From assembly GCF_001632365.1 (NCBI RefSeq), contig NW_024468533.1, forward strand, positions 103,494 through 167,493: a stretch of DNA of 64,000 nucleotides, given 5' to 3'. The position numbers and the translations under genes are program-made. The DNA comes from Laetiporus sulphureus 93-53 (lineage: Eukaryota; Basidiomycota; Agaricomycetes; Polyporales; Laetiporaceae). The notes beneath the pieces are model-generated. The model saw only the letters and a program-made list of their open reading frames with translations. It was not told the DNA's origin and did no database searches. Below, in pieces: positions 11,005 to 25,089 of the stretch; the first letter of the stretch is position 1; each line of letters starts with the position of its first letter.

Positions 11005-11654
11005 ACACTGCAGACATGAAGCAATTTGCGCATGTGACAAATGCTTACCAAATGTCGACAGGTTTTTTGCCTTTGTGATCTCAATTTGCTACGATTCCTT
11101 CCCACATTCCATATTAAGTATTTGCATAATAATATGTTAGAGGCAGAAATTAAAAATTATATATTTTAAGAAATGACACCATTTTCAAACTCACCAATAC
11201 ATTTAGAATTTGAGCACTGTTGAATGTAATCATACATTTTGAATTTCAAACTATGACATGTATAAAATATCCAGTAGCAGATGAAGGTGTAATTACGGTG
11301 AATGACTTTCATTCTAGTAATCTTGGCTAGAATGACTTCAGTAGGAAAGTAGAATGTAGGCATAATCACACCTTCATCTGCTACTGGATATTTTATATGT
11401 GTCATAGTTTGAAATTCAAAAATGTATAATTACATTCAACAGCACTCAAATTCTAAATGTATTTGGTGAGTTTGAAAATGGTGTCATTTCTTAAATATAT
11501 GATATTCAATTTCTGCCTCCAACATATTATATGCAAATACTTAATACAGAATGTGGGAAGGAACCGTAGCAAATTGAGATCACAAAGGCAAAAAACCTGT
11601 CGACATTTGCTAAGCATTTGCCACATGTGCAAATCGCTTCATGTCTGCGGTGTA
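11005..11654. repeat. Long imperfect inverted repeat (~290-bp arms, ~65-bp loop)
   Basis: The left arm, about 11005–11298, is repeated in reverse complement at about 11364–11654. One matching pair is the segment near 11265–11290 (atccagtagcagatgaaggt), which reappears inverted near 11371–11390. Both arms also encode the same peptide on opposite strands (GRNRSKLRSQRQKTCRHL). The loop holds its own 9-bp stem, tcattctag/ctagaatga, at 11310–11336. The element is far more AT-rich than its surroundings. It could be a foldback/MITE-type element or a recent inverted duplication. I see no transposase and no clear target-site duplication. Confidence 0.85.
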
Positions 11655-12528
11655 AGCAAAGAGCATATATGTGGATGGGAGGAATGCATCGTTGACGAGC
11701 ATTGCGATTTGGAGTGTATTATACTCGATACCTAAATGCATGATCAATCCAAGACAACTTAAAACACAGCAATGAGTGGACAATATTTGTGACTCCCAAG
11801 AACCAATCATGCTGGCAAGTGGGGCACACAACGCCGAATGTGGGAATAGTACTGCCATGTCGATTCTCCCGGTTTTCCGACAGGGTTTTTCTAAGCGGTA
11901 CGCGATCACGTGACGGAAAGGACGCGCCACTGTGGCGCCACCATCGCGTTTTGGCCTCCTGCCGACAGCAAAATCTGTCACACGGACTCCGTATCAATCA
12001 TTATATCTATCAAATGTGTTGGGAAATTATATATTTACCCATCAATGATAGTGAAGGCCCGCGTCGGCACATGCGCATGATCACAAGTCAAGCCATGCTA
12101 TGTACGTTGGAAGCAGAACCTGGCGGCACTTCGATGTTCTCCCTTGAGGGTCTTCCCTGCCGCCTTTCTCCACGTTCAAAAGTTGTGGCAACCAATTTAT
12201 TTTCAGCTAATTCATATTGTGCGAGCCAACGCCTACGTGATATACAAGACAGTAACATGCATTCAAATTGCGGTATACTTCGCCCGCGTAAATCGCTTAC
12301 ACAAATTCGATACATGTTTCACCTCATATTGGGTTCTTTGATGTTTAACTTAGACCTCTTGGCTGGTACCTTTGAATCAGACGATTTGTCGCTGGCGCGA
12401 CGAAGTCGAAGATCGAACTCGGTGCCACCTAAACGTGACCGTCACAGTACTGAAATGGCAGGTGAGTTGGCTGGACAAAGTGGCTGACAGTATCTTGCAC
12501 TCTGCACTCTGCCAGCCGCCTTCGAGTC
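11655..12528. other. AT-rich intergenic region
   Basis: A 232-codon open frame at 11789–12487 has no recognisable domain and does not look like a gene of this organism. Nothing else stands out. Confidence 0.35.
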
Positions 12529-12538
12529 TGATAAAAAT
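12529..12538 (+). promoter_or_regulatory. TATA-like element upstream of the secreted protein gene
   Basis: TGATAAAAAT lies ~115 bp before the ATG at 12653 and is followed by pyrimidine-rich sequence (ctctctttccctcc) typical of fungal transcription start regions. Confidence 0.4.
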
Positions 12539-12652
12539 GCATTCTCGACATGTCAGCCATCTCATCTCTCTTTCCCTCCTTCTACCATCAAGTTGACGCA
12601 CTCCTCAAGACCCATCCCCACACTCCTTAACTCACACTCCTTCAACGTCAAG

Positions 12653-13742
12653 ATGCGCTTCTCACATCCCATCGCCCTCTTCTTCTCTGTTGTTGCCGGA
12701 ACCTCCATCGTCGGTGCTGAGATCATAAGCCCCACGCGCACTCTATCTACCCTTCATGGAGCTCGCAATGACCAAGGACGTTCCATGCTCAATCCTGTCA
12801 ACCTCGACGTCAAGCCCGTCGCGATGGCTGACCGCGTGCCCATGACCAATGCTCAGCGCATCGCGCGCGGCCTAGGGCCCAACAGACCACGCTTTCGCTC
12901 GTGTACGTGCTAACGGATTCCATTGTCTTCACATTATGTCTTATCCTATGCTTTAGCGGCACGCTTGGCTCCTCGTGCCTCATCCCTGCCGGACCCGAAC
13001 CCGAACCGGTGCACGACCGTCGCAGGCCACATTCGCGTTACTGGAACTGGCATCGAAACCAACTCCTTTGTCTCGCGCAACCCCAATCCGTTCGGCGAGT
13101 ACGGCATTACTGAGGGCACTGGAGACGCGCTCCTCGTCCAGTATATTGACTGCATGGTCGCCATGGGTTCACTCGATCTCGTCACACTCGTGAGTGCTCA
13201 TGCATGAATCTCAGTGTCACAATTATGTATTTATGTGCGCGTAGAACGGTATTGCGGACTTCACATACCTTGGTGGCATAACCGGCTACGCGAGCTCATC
13301 GGGTGATCTTGCGAGAGGGTCCGACAACTACGTATATCTCGGCGGGACGACTCAGAGTACGTCTGTTGTTGTCAATATGGGAATGACACTGAATGCTCTT
13401 TTGGCAGTCGCTCCAAACGCACGCCCCGCTTCTGGAGCCAACTCTTTCACGTTCACGACCGGCGAACACGAGGACATCGAGAGTGCCATCTGGCGCATCA
13501 ACGCTTCCACGGGCGCAATCACGGCGCACTGGGTGAACCCGGATGGCAGCCTTCCGACCACGACAATCGCATATTATGCTCCGGAGAACTTCCTCCTGCT
13601 CACCGGCGACGACGCGGCATTCGCTCGCACTTACGGGACGACTCCTGTTGTGGTACGTTCACCGTGCTACTTGCTTCGCGGGCTTCTATTTCTATTCTGA
13701 CTTTGTGGTGGTTGGTAGACATTGACATTCGTTGAAGCGTGA
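12653..13742 (+). CDS. Small secreted protein of a basidiomycete family with a TNAQR-type motif
   Basis: Five exons (12653–12902, 12957–13189, 13245–13356, 13408–13652, 13719–13742) with GT–AG introns of ~51–66 bp give 287 residues. It starts with a signal peptide (MRFSHPIALFFSVVAGTSI). Residues ~64–80 read MTNAQRIARGLGPNRPR, a motif followed by a proline/arginine-rich linker that I recall from numerous secreted proteins of agaricomycetes. The C-terminal half (SAIWRINASTGAITAHWVNP, DGSLPTT, NFLLLTGDDAAFARTYG, VTLTFVEA) is the conserved domain, predicted to be beta-rich. No catalytic motif is visible and the function is unknown. The introns are all in frame, so the gene looks intact. Confidence 0.8.
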
Positions 13743-13806
13743 AGCGTCGCCAAATATTTCAGCTTACCATTCAGCTTACCATATGATGTACTAGATCATA
13801 GCGTGT

Positions 13807-16800
13807 TGGATACGGGTACGCATTGCATGGGTTGTTCAAGAACATCGTGGATCTATCATTGTACTAGTATAACCATCTGTACGAGAACCTTGCACGAAGC
13901 TACACCTAATGAGACTTATGATCACTTTCATGTTCGCCGACTTGAGGTACGTCCTAAGAGAAACAGAAGACTGCACATGTCATAGTAGGCATGCCAGGAA
14001 ATAATGAAAGGTAAAATCAACACGGACGATAGAACTAGAAGGACATTGTGCTCTCTATGGTGCAATAAATATCCATGCAGCTGGGTATAAAGCCCCGTGA
14101 TGGGGCTTGAACTATCAATGACCTTATCACGCACAACACAGGGAAAAATCTGCGGAGAAAATCTGCGAATGCAGCCGGTGAGATGGAGCATACGAAGGTT
14201 GACGTGACTCTCACAAATCGCAAGCAAACCATTCTCTGCCGGTCTTACTCGTCATCCTCCCAATCCGACAGCATCTCATCCTCGACTTCGTCCATCCTCT
14301 CTTCCTCGTTCACGTCCTGTTGAGCATTTCCGGCAGTAACAGCATTGTTCGCCATGCTTCGCGGTACAGCAACAATTTCATCATGTCCAATAGACTCTTG
14401 AGGGTGAGAGCGATCGCTCTCCAGGGCTTGTTCGGTGCTGTTGAGGATGTTTAATTCGAACGACATGTTTTCTACGTCGTCTTGTGACTGGACACCACGC
14501 CGTGACCGGACGAAAGAGGGCGTTTGAGGCTGTTCTCCGCGTGTGGACCGTGCTGCGGCTCGGATGTTGAGGAGGACACGAGAGATCAGAATGGGAGCGA
14601 GTCTGTACAATTGTCAGCGTGTCATCGGCAGAGATAATTTCAGGATTGCTTCACGAGTATTCCAACCATCCGATGATATTTGCAGCACTCTGCCATATGG
14701 ATAGACATGTGCGGCAGAGTGATTAGCACCTTGCAGAAGATATGGCATGGGAGGAGAGAGCATGCACTTACAGAGTTCCCGAAATACAACACGGTCTGTA
14801 ATAAGTTGAGTAGTAGTAGTGCTCTAAAAGATATGCTTCAGACGTTGAAAATTCTTTCCGATTCCACTCCTCACGTCAGTTGGATTGTGCCTATGAGAAT
14901 GGCAGACACAAATGCGATGTGAGCTCAGAAGTCCATAGGCAATTTCCGATAGCCATACCATCTCTGAGGAGCAGCGCTGCGAGCGACGGATTCCTCTTAG
15001 ACAGGAGATCAGCCGCGGCTAGTCTATGTTCAACGTATAGTTTGCGCCAGAGAATTGCGAGCGTCATGATGACGGCGGGTGCACCAGAGACTTCGTTGGC
15101 TATGACCACTGCAGCGGGATTGTCAAAGAAATGTGGAGGCAAGCATTGATGAGTTCGAACTCACATCTATTGAGAAACTAATTAGCAAGTACGGATTTAT
15201 TGGCGATATCGGTGTACACACTTTGTAATGATACCTTGTGCTGAGCGCGAAGTATACAACTCGCTGCATATGGCTGTCCCATTAAATATGACCACAGAAT
15301 ATGATGCTTGGGCGAATTCTTATCACCCATTCATCGTCAGTCAATCAAGAATATGTCCTGACCAGAGGAAGTGTACCAGTGTAGGCATTCAAGACCACAT
15401 TGAAGACCATTACCAACGCGAGGAAAATCACAGGTCGTCGGTCGCTACCTGTCACGGCGTATACTCGTAACATTGTAACCACTTTGCTACATTGTGAGCT
15501 GTAATGAGTTGTCATGAAGCATGCAAGCCTACCGTTTGAGATTACTGTAATGAGATCGAAAACCGCATTCTTCGCCACGAAGTTTGCCATACAACTGCAA
15601 GATAACAACAGTCAGACACGAATAAATATAATGACAGAGAACAAAGCACCTCTACAATATCAATGAATTGAACATGTGTCAAATCGAGGTAATATGAAAC
15701 AGCGTACTGTTACTGTATAAATGTTCATGACGGACCAAACAGAAATGCTAGCATAGACCAGTGCAAGCATCCGATTGGCAAAGAACAACCATGCGGAGAA
15801 CAACCCCTCGCCCCAGAACAGCTGGACCTCCTGGCCGAATGTTATGACGTGGTCGAACAGTATGAGTGCTGTTTGAAGAAAAGTCGTCATCGATCAGTCA
15901 ATAATAAGCGAGAAATGTCCAACTGGCCTGCGCCAGCAAGCAGAGCACAGTTTATTGCGAAGCTGTTAATACATCATTCAATGCAGTTCGTCTTGGCCAT
16001 GTGAAGAGATGCACTTTTCTTCTAATAGACCGATTGCTTCAGATGCTGTGACAGACATGTCTAAGTAAAGCGATTGGAATATGGATTATGATATCGTTGA
16101 CAGTCGGCCTGTTTATAAGCCATATTCCATCATGATGTACTGTTACATCACCCGTATACCGATATATGGCAAAACCTATTCATCTACCCATGGGTCCGGC
16201 AAAGCAGGCAGCGGCTCACAATGAATGACCCGATCATGCATACCTGAACGGACGCGGCAACTGAACAAAATATACAGTTCGGAATGGAGGAATCCCGCAT
16301 ATCACATGAGGGATCGCGAAAAGAAATCAACTTCTTAATCTGTTGCTGGCTGCCGTGACAACTATACCGTCACAGCCTGCCCGCTTCACCGAAGTTGCCA
16401 GAACGTTCCCAGAGATATTCAACTGCAGCGACGATCTGACCGTGCATACAGGCTTGCGCAAGAGCGTGGCGGGGATACCTCTCATCCTCTAGTTAGCGCG
16501 CAGATCGGTAATATAGAGGGCGAGATCGTTGCTGATGCTGCGTGTAATGATCATGCTGTGTAGTTCGGAACTGCATGACGAATGCGCCATGGAGTGCCAC
16601 AAGGTCTCAGTAATGGGCGGAGTTGCCGAGGCAAATGAGATGCGGGCAAGATTGCGCTGCGTAGAAGAGAAGCTGCGGCTGTGACGCGCGGGTAGAACGT
16701 GTGTATTAAGGGAAATGAGATCGGAGAGAGGTGCGGGACGGCTCAATGAGATGGGTTGACACCTGAGAGCAGTGAGACGTATGGTACAGAGGGGTGAGTC

Positions 16801-16990
16801 AGCGTGCGGCTGGCAAATGGGGGGACGAACAGCAAGGCATCCAAACAGCCAGCTATCGGAACAGCGACCATGCTGCATAGAAACGTATGCGCTTGGACGA
16901 TGGGTCAAGGAACCAGCAAAGTGGCGAAGAGGGACAAGCGCGAGGGCCGTGACGGGAGAGAGACAGCCACAGAGTCGACGGAACAAATGC
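13807..16990 (-). repeat. Repeat unit copy A carrying a DUF6533 gene (~3.2 kb)
   Basis: The whole segment, not just the gene, is repeated in the same orientation at 18744–21880 and inverted from ~61600. One edge is sharp: homology starts at the sequence gatacgggNacgcattgc (13809 and 18747) directly after unrelated DNA. The other edge fades near 16950–16990. Similarity extends through introns and flanks, indicating segmental duplication or mobility. I found no terminal inverted repeats or transposase. Confidence 0.85.
14245..16058 (-). CDS. DUF6533-family membrane protein, copy A
   Basis: A basidiomycete-specific multi-pass membrane family of unknown function. Exons on the minus strand run from ATG 16058 (MSVTASEAIGLLEE) through the DUF6533 signature FDHVITFGQEVQLFW and FANRMLALVYA, then LITVIS, VVTMLRVYAVTG, IMTLAILWRKLYV, LLRDGTIQLTALLLLNLLQ and the family-typical end PILISRVLLNIR with a Ser/Glu-rich tail (LSDWEDDE, stop at 14245). 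The exon holding DNPAAVVIANEV carries two bases more than copy C (around 15130), which changes its frame relative to the upstream CEFEL segment. The gene may therefore be broken there or spliced differently. It lies in repeat unit A. Confidence 0.7.
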
Positions 16991-17248
16991 ACCGGCGAGT
17001 TCTCCAGGAAGACTGGAGAACGATATTTTCTAAATGGGAGTTTGCAAGTGATCTCTCACAGAGACATCGGAAATGCGTTGGACGTATGTGTGATTGAAAT
17101 GCCAGCAAAAAGGGCCTCAAACCTAATGGTAGAGTAGTACCAGCTCGCACTGTGATAATTGATTGTCACGTCAATGGGCGTCTAGAAGGTTTGTGGTGTG
17201 GCGCTGTGGTCAACGTCGCACCAATCTCAGGCTTGTCGCGCGATAAGC

Positions 17249-18660
17249 ATGCTACGACTCCTTCGTCTCCTTCTGCTCGCGACCTTGTGCATCATCAGCT
17301 GGCTCAGAGCGGCCCCAGCCGACGCGCTTATACAGCGATTGTGCATCGCAATCTGCGAAAGACAGTGGATCGGCCCATACGAATAACTGGGCAATCCTAC
17401 TACGCTCGTCGCGATGTTGGTTCAGCCATCGGCTGCGTTGTCTGGACTGCGAAAGCTCACAGAAATCTCATGGCATCGGCAGCACATGGCGAATGCTTCG
17501 GGGATGTACGTGCATGCCGCACCCATCAATGACACGCGACTCGGTGACGATGCTGAACGTGCAGGTACCGCACCGTGAAGATTCCAGACTCGAACATCGT
17601 CCTGATGTTCGCGGACGATGCGGCATGCAATCCGCGTAACAGTTCCCCGGCTGCGTGTACGCAAATCAGGGCCGGCATCTCGATTTGTATGGAGACAATA
17701 TCGAGGTGGACTACAAGGGTTACGAGGTGACGGCCGAGGATTTCCTTGGAGTGCTGACGGGTACGTCGCCGCAGTCTTCGTATACTGGCAGGACTGAGTG
17801 ATCACTTTGAAGAGTATGCTCTGTATAGGTCGTATGGAGCCTCCGTTCCCCGTTCGAAGCACCTGCTCACGGACGATCGATCGAATATCTTCGTTTACAT
17901 GAGGGGTCGAATTTCTCAAGGCCCAAGACAACGAAGAGATCAGCGCGTTCAACATCGCTGATGCCTTCGACCAGAAGTGACAGAAGATGCGGTACGCCGG
18001 TCGTAGCTATGTCAATTCACAAAGCTTACGAGATACCGCTTGTTCTCAGCTACAATGAAATGTTGTTCATGATCGACACTTGTCAGGCCAACAGCATGTC
18101 CTCAGACTTCTACCCTTGCGACGGGGTCTTCTGATGTCCATGAGAATTCTTATTTTGTGAGTACCACCATCTGCTCTGAGTGTTCGTTCCATCAATTGTG
18201 CCCATTATAGCATCAGAATGATTACGAAACTGGTGTGGCCGTCATCGATTCATCGACAGTTTTACGCATTAATCCTCCATGGAGGGAACCAACAAGAGGG
18301 GCCAAGCATCAATGAAAGACCTCGTAGGTCTTCTTTGTAACTTGATTCGCAGAATGCCTGACGGTCTCCTCGCCCGGCGCAGTTCGACACTACAACTTCA
18401 AGAAGATCGAATCACACGCGGGCGTGCGCTTGGATCTCTTCAATCGTCTGCTGGAAGAGGCGTTGGTGACGAACTTCTTCGGCGGTTTAGCGCAGGCGGG
18501 ATTCTTGTCCTCTGCGATTGACGAGCCGGGTTTGGAACGCGATGCCCAACTTACTTTCTCCGTAGAGACAGAGCATGAGTTCGACGTGGACATGCTATTC
18601 CTCGGACTTCCAACAGAAGCAGCAAACGGTTCTACTACTAGAGTGCTACCATTAGCTAAC
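17249..18660 (+). pseudogene. GPI8: Decayed GPI8/PIG-K (GPI transamidase catalytic subunit) gene
   Basis: GPI8 is the caspase-like protease that attaches GPI anchors in the ER. Its pieces appear in order: a signal-peptide-like MLRLLRLLLLATLCIISWL, NNWAILLRSSRCWF, HMANA, then IPDSNIVLMFADDAACNPRN, GDNIEVDYKGYEVTAEDF, LLTDDRSNIFVYM, NEEISAFNIADAF, FMIDTCQAN (catalytic Cys context, ~18068–18090) and the tail SHAGVRLDLF, LVTNFFGG. Damage is clear. The TGHGG segment with the catalytic histidine is deleted (~17898–17910), the YVNQG-type region is shifted, a TGA follows DAFDQK, and the segment after DTCQAN is out of frame. The Cys motif survives. It sits between DUF6533 repeat units A and B. Confidence 0.85.
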
Positions 18661-18743
18661 TACCCGAACCCGAAAGTCAATCTGGCGGTCATAATCACTC
18701 ACAATTCGCATCGTACACGGGCCGCAGAGGCCAGAGGACTCAA

Positions 18744-21700
18744 GATACGGGCACGCATTGCATGGGTTGTTCAAGAACATCGTGGATCTATCATTGTACT
18801 AGTATAACCATCTGTACGAGAACCTTGCACGAAGCCACATCTAATGAGACTTATGATCACTTTCATCTTCGCCGACTTGCGGTACATTCTGAGAGAAACA
18901 GAAGACTGCACATGTCATAGTAGGCATATCAGGAAATAATGAAGGATAGAATCAACATGGACGATAGAACTAGAAGGACATTGTGCTCTCTATGGTGCTA
19001 TAGATATCCGTGAAGCTGGGTATAAAGCCCGGTGATGGGGGTTGAACTATCATCAGCCTTATCACGCACAACACAGGTGGAAATGTGCGGAGAAAACCTG
19101 CGAGATGCAGCCGGTGAGATGGAGCATACGAAGGCTGACGTGCCACTCACAAATTGCGAGCAAACCATTCTCTCCGCTTACTCGCCATCCTCCCAATCCG
19201 ACAGCATCTCTTCCTCGACTTCATCGTCCATCGCCTCTCCCTCGTTCACGTCCTGTTGAGCATCGCCGGCAGTAGCAACATCGTTCGCCGTGCTTCGCAG
19301 TTCAGCAACAATTTCGCCATGTTCAATAGACTCTTGCGGGTGAGAGCGATCGCCCTCCGGGGCTTGTTCGGTGCTGTTGAGGATGTTTGATTCGAACGAC
19401 ATGTTTTCGACGTCGTCTTGTGTCTGGACTCCACGCCGCGACCGGACGAAGGAGGGCGTTCGGGATTGTTCTCCGCGTGTGGATCGCGCTGCGGCTCGGA
19501 CGTTGAGAAGAACACGAGAGACCAGGATGGGAATGAGTCTGTACAATTGTCAGTGTGTCATTGATAGAGAAAATATAGACGATTGCTTCACGAGTATTCC
19601 AAACTTGCGACGACGTTCACAACAGTCTGTCATATGCATCGTCGTGTGCGACAGAGTGATTAGCATCTTGCAGAAGATATGGTGTGGGTGGAAAGAGCAT
19701 GCACTTACGGAGTTCACGAATGACAATACGGTCAGTAGCAAGTTCAGTAGCAGTATTGCGCTAAATATGATGCTTCAGGCATTGTCAAATTGTTTCCGAT
19801 TCCATTACGCACGTCAGTTGGATTGTCCCTATGAGAATGGTGGAAACAAATGCTATTTGAGCTCAGAAATCCATAATCGCTGTCCGATACTCATACCGTC
19901 TCTGAGGAGCAGCGCTGCGAGCGGCGGATTCCTCGTAGACAGGATATCAGCAGTGGCTGGTCTATGGTCAACATATAGCTTGCGCCAGAGAATTACAAGC
20001 GTCATGGTGCTGGCGGCTACAACAAAGACGTCATTGGCTATCATCACTGCAGCGGGATTGTCAAATAAATGTGGAAATAAGCATCGTTGAGTTCGAACTC
20101 ACATCTATTGAGAAACAGGTCAGCAAGTACGGGTCTATTGGTGATACTGGTTCACACACTTTGCAATGATACCTTGTGCTGAACTTGAAGTATAGGACTC
20201 GCTGCATATGGCTTTCCCATTAAATATGACCACAGAATATGATAGTTGGGCGAATTCTTCTCACCCTTTCGTCGTCAGTCAATTAAGAAAATGTCCTGAC
20301 CAGAGGAAGCGTACCAGTGTAGGCATCTAAGACCACGTTGAGGACCGTTAACAATGCGAGGAGCATAACAGGTCGTCGGTCGCCACCTGTCACGGCGTAT
20401 ACTCGTAACATCGTAACCACTTTGCTACAGTGTGAGCTGTGGTGATTTGTCATGAAGTATGCAGCCTACCCTCTGAGATTATCGCAATGAAATCGAAGAC
20501 CGCATTGTTCGCCATGACGTTCGCCATACAACTACGAGATAATAACAGTCAGATACGAACAAATATAGCGACAGGGAATAAATCACCTCTACAACATTAA
20601 TATATCGAAGACGTATCAAATTGAGGTGATATTAAACAGCGTACCTTTACTGTGTAAAAGTTCATGACGGACCAGACAGAAAGGCTAGCATAGACCAGTG
20701 CAAGCATCCGATTGGCAAAGAACAACCATGCGGAGAACGATCGCTCGCCCCAGAACAGCTGGACCTCTTGGCCGAATGTTATGACATGGTCGAAGAATAT
20801 GAGTGCTATTTGAATGGAAATCGTCATTGATCGGTCAGTAATAAGAGGGAAATGCCCGACTGGCCTGCACCAGCAATCAAAGCATAGTTTTCTTCGAAGC
20901 TGATAATACATCATTCAGTGCAGCACGTCTTGACTATGTGAAGAGACACACATTACTTCCACTAGAGTGATTGCTTCAGATGCTGCGAGAGACATGTTTA
21001 AGCAGAGAGATTGGACTATGGATCATGGAGTGATGGACAGTCGTCCTGTTTATAAGCCCATATTACCGATATACGGCAAAATCTATTCGTCTACCCATGG
21101 GTCCGGCAAAGCAGGCAGCGGCTCACAATGAATGATCCGATCATCCGTACCTAAACGGATGCGGCAACTGAGCGAACTACGCAGTTCGGAATGAAGGGAT
21201 GCCGCATCTCACATGAGGGATCGCGGAAAGAAACCAAATTCTTAATCTGTTGTTGGCTGCCGTGACAACTATACCCTCACAGCCCGCCCGTTTCGCCGAC
21301 ACTGCCAGAACATTCCTAGAGATATCCACTCGAAGCGACGATCCGACCGCACAGACAGGGTTGCGCAAGAGCGTGCGGGACATACACCCTAATCCTATAG
21401 TTAGCGCGCAGATCGGTGATGTAGAGGCCGAGATCACTGCCGTTGCTGTGGCTAGTCTAATGCGCCGTGGCGCGCCACAGCGCAGTCTCAGTGATGGATT
21501 TGGCATCCGGCGGAGCTGCCGAGGCAGATGAGATGCGGGCGAAATTGCACTGCGTAGAAGAGAAGCTGCAACAGTGACGCGCACCGGTAGACGTGTGCAT
21601 GAAGGGAAATGAGATGAGTCGGAGAGAGATGTGATCGGACAGTGGCTCAGTTGACATGGGTTTGCACCTGAGAGCAGTGAGAGGAGTACAGGGGGGCAAT

Positions 21701-21880
21701 TCAGCGTGCGGCTGGCAAATAGGACACTAACAGCTAGGCATCCATACAACCAGCTACTGGAACGGCCACCATGCTGCGTAGAAACTTGTACGCTTGCACG
21801 ATGGGCCAAGGGACCAGCAAAGAGGGGCAAGCGCAGGCAAGCGCCCATAGACCTCAGTGTAGACTGTGAGAGGCGCTCAA
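18744..21880 (-). repeat. Repeat unit copy B carrying a DUF6533 gene
   Basis: Direct repeat of 13807–16990, with matching DNA through coding, intron and flanking parts. It begins immediately after the GPI8 remnant tail. It shares a few tens of bases with copy C (actgtgagaggcgc, ~21866–21880) beyond the point where copy A ends, so copies B and C preserve a slightly longer unit. Confidence 0.85.
19178..20995 (-). CDS. DUF6533-family membrane protein, copy B
   Basis: Same gene plan as copy A. ATG at 20995 (MSLAASEAITLVEV), DUF6533 core FDHVITFGQEVQLFW and FANRMLALVYASLSVW, then VVTMLRVYAVTGGDRRP, IMTLAILWRKLYVDH (minus 19853–20047), and the C-terminal PILVSRVLLNVRAAARST with an acidic end LSDWEDGE stopping at 19178. 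Like copy A it has two extra bases near 20066 relative to copy C, in the exon that joins CEFEL to the DNPAAV-type segment, so it may be a recent pseudogene. Divergence from copy A is modest and includes silent changes. Function unknown. Confidence 0.65.
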
Positions 21881-22220
21881 CAACCGCGCAACAAAGCCTC
21901 CTCGCGATCGAGGGATTGAACACAGAGATAAGCTGCGTACACGTAAAGATGAGCATATGATATCTTCTTGTTCGGACTGGAACTCTTCTGACGACCAATG
22001 TTTCAAAATAACCCAGAGGAGTTACCGGCTGTCCAGCAAAAGGAATAGTCGTCAAGTCTGTCAAATTAATTTCTCTCTGCTGAACCATCTCTACAAGAAG
22101 CACATCCATCAGCCGACAACATGCGTATCCAACGTTCTCATTGACAGCGTTGTACTTGCACAACAGCATGCGCAGAGTCATATGGGCGAGCTCCATCTCA
22201 CGAAAGGTCCACATATTCAC
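21177..22220 (-). other. Long open frame upstream of DUF6533 copy B, uncertain coding
   Basis: A 347-codon frame partly inside repeat unit B (to ~21880) and partly in unique DNA. In the repeat portion the frame that is shared among copies A, B and C is a different one (ITETAL, SSTQRNLAR in A and C; ITETAL, SSTQCNFAR in B), which argues against this long frame being the gene. The unique N-terminal part (MNMWTFREMELAHMTLRM) looks protein-like but matches nothing I know. Confidence 0.2.
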
Positions 22221-22453
22221 TCGCTACCTTGTTATCGTGCTCCCGGGAAGAATAGCAACTGTGTTCTATCACGCAAGCTTCATGTACGACATGGTCTTAA
22301 CGGTATGACTCGCGCGGCCGCTGCCACTTCAAGCATGCTCCGCTCCTGCACGCCGACTCACATTTGTAGACCGTTTCTTTCGGAAGAGATCATACCACAT
22401 CAGGACACTCAGTCTGCTTTTTTTGGTTTGTCATAAACCGCTGCAGCACGTCC

Positions 22454-25089
<2,636 letters not shown>

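Noticed and set aside
11789..12487. 232-codon open frame after the palindrome
   Set aside because: No domain, no consistent codon bias, no splice-linked neighbours; likely chance.
13807..16990. Repeat unit as an autonomous DNA transposon or retrotransposon
   Set aside because: No transposase, reverse transcriptase, terminal inverted repeats or LTRs were seen; only a passenger-type gene.
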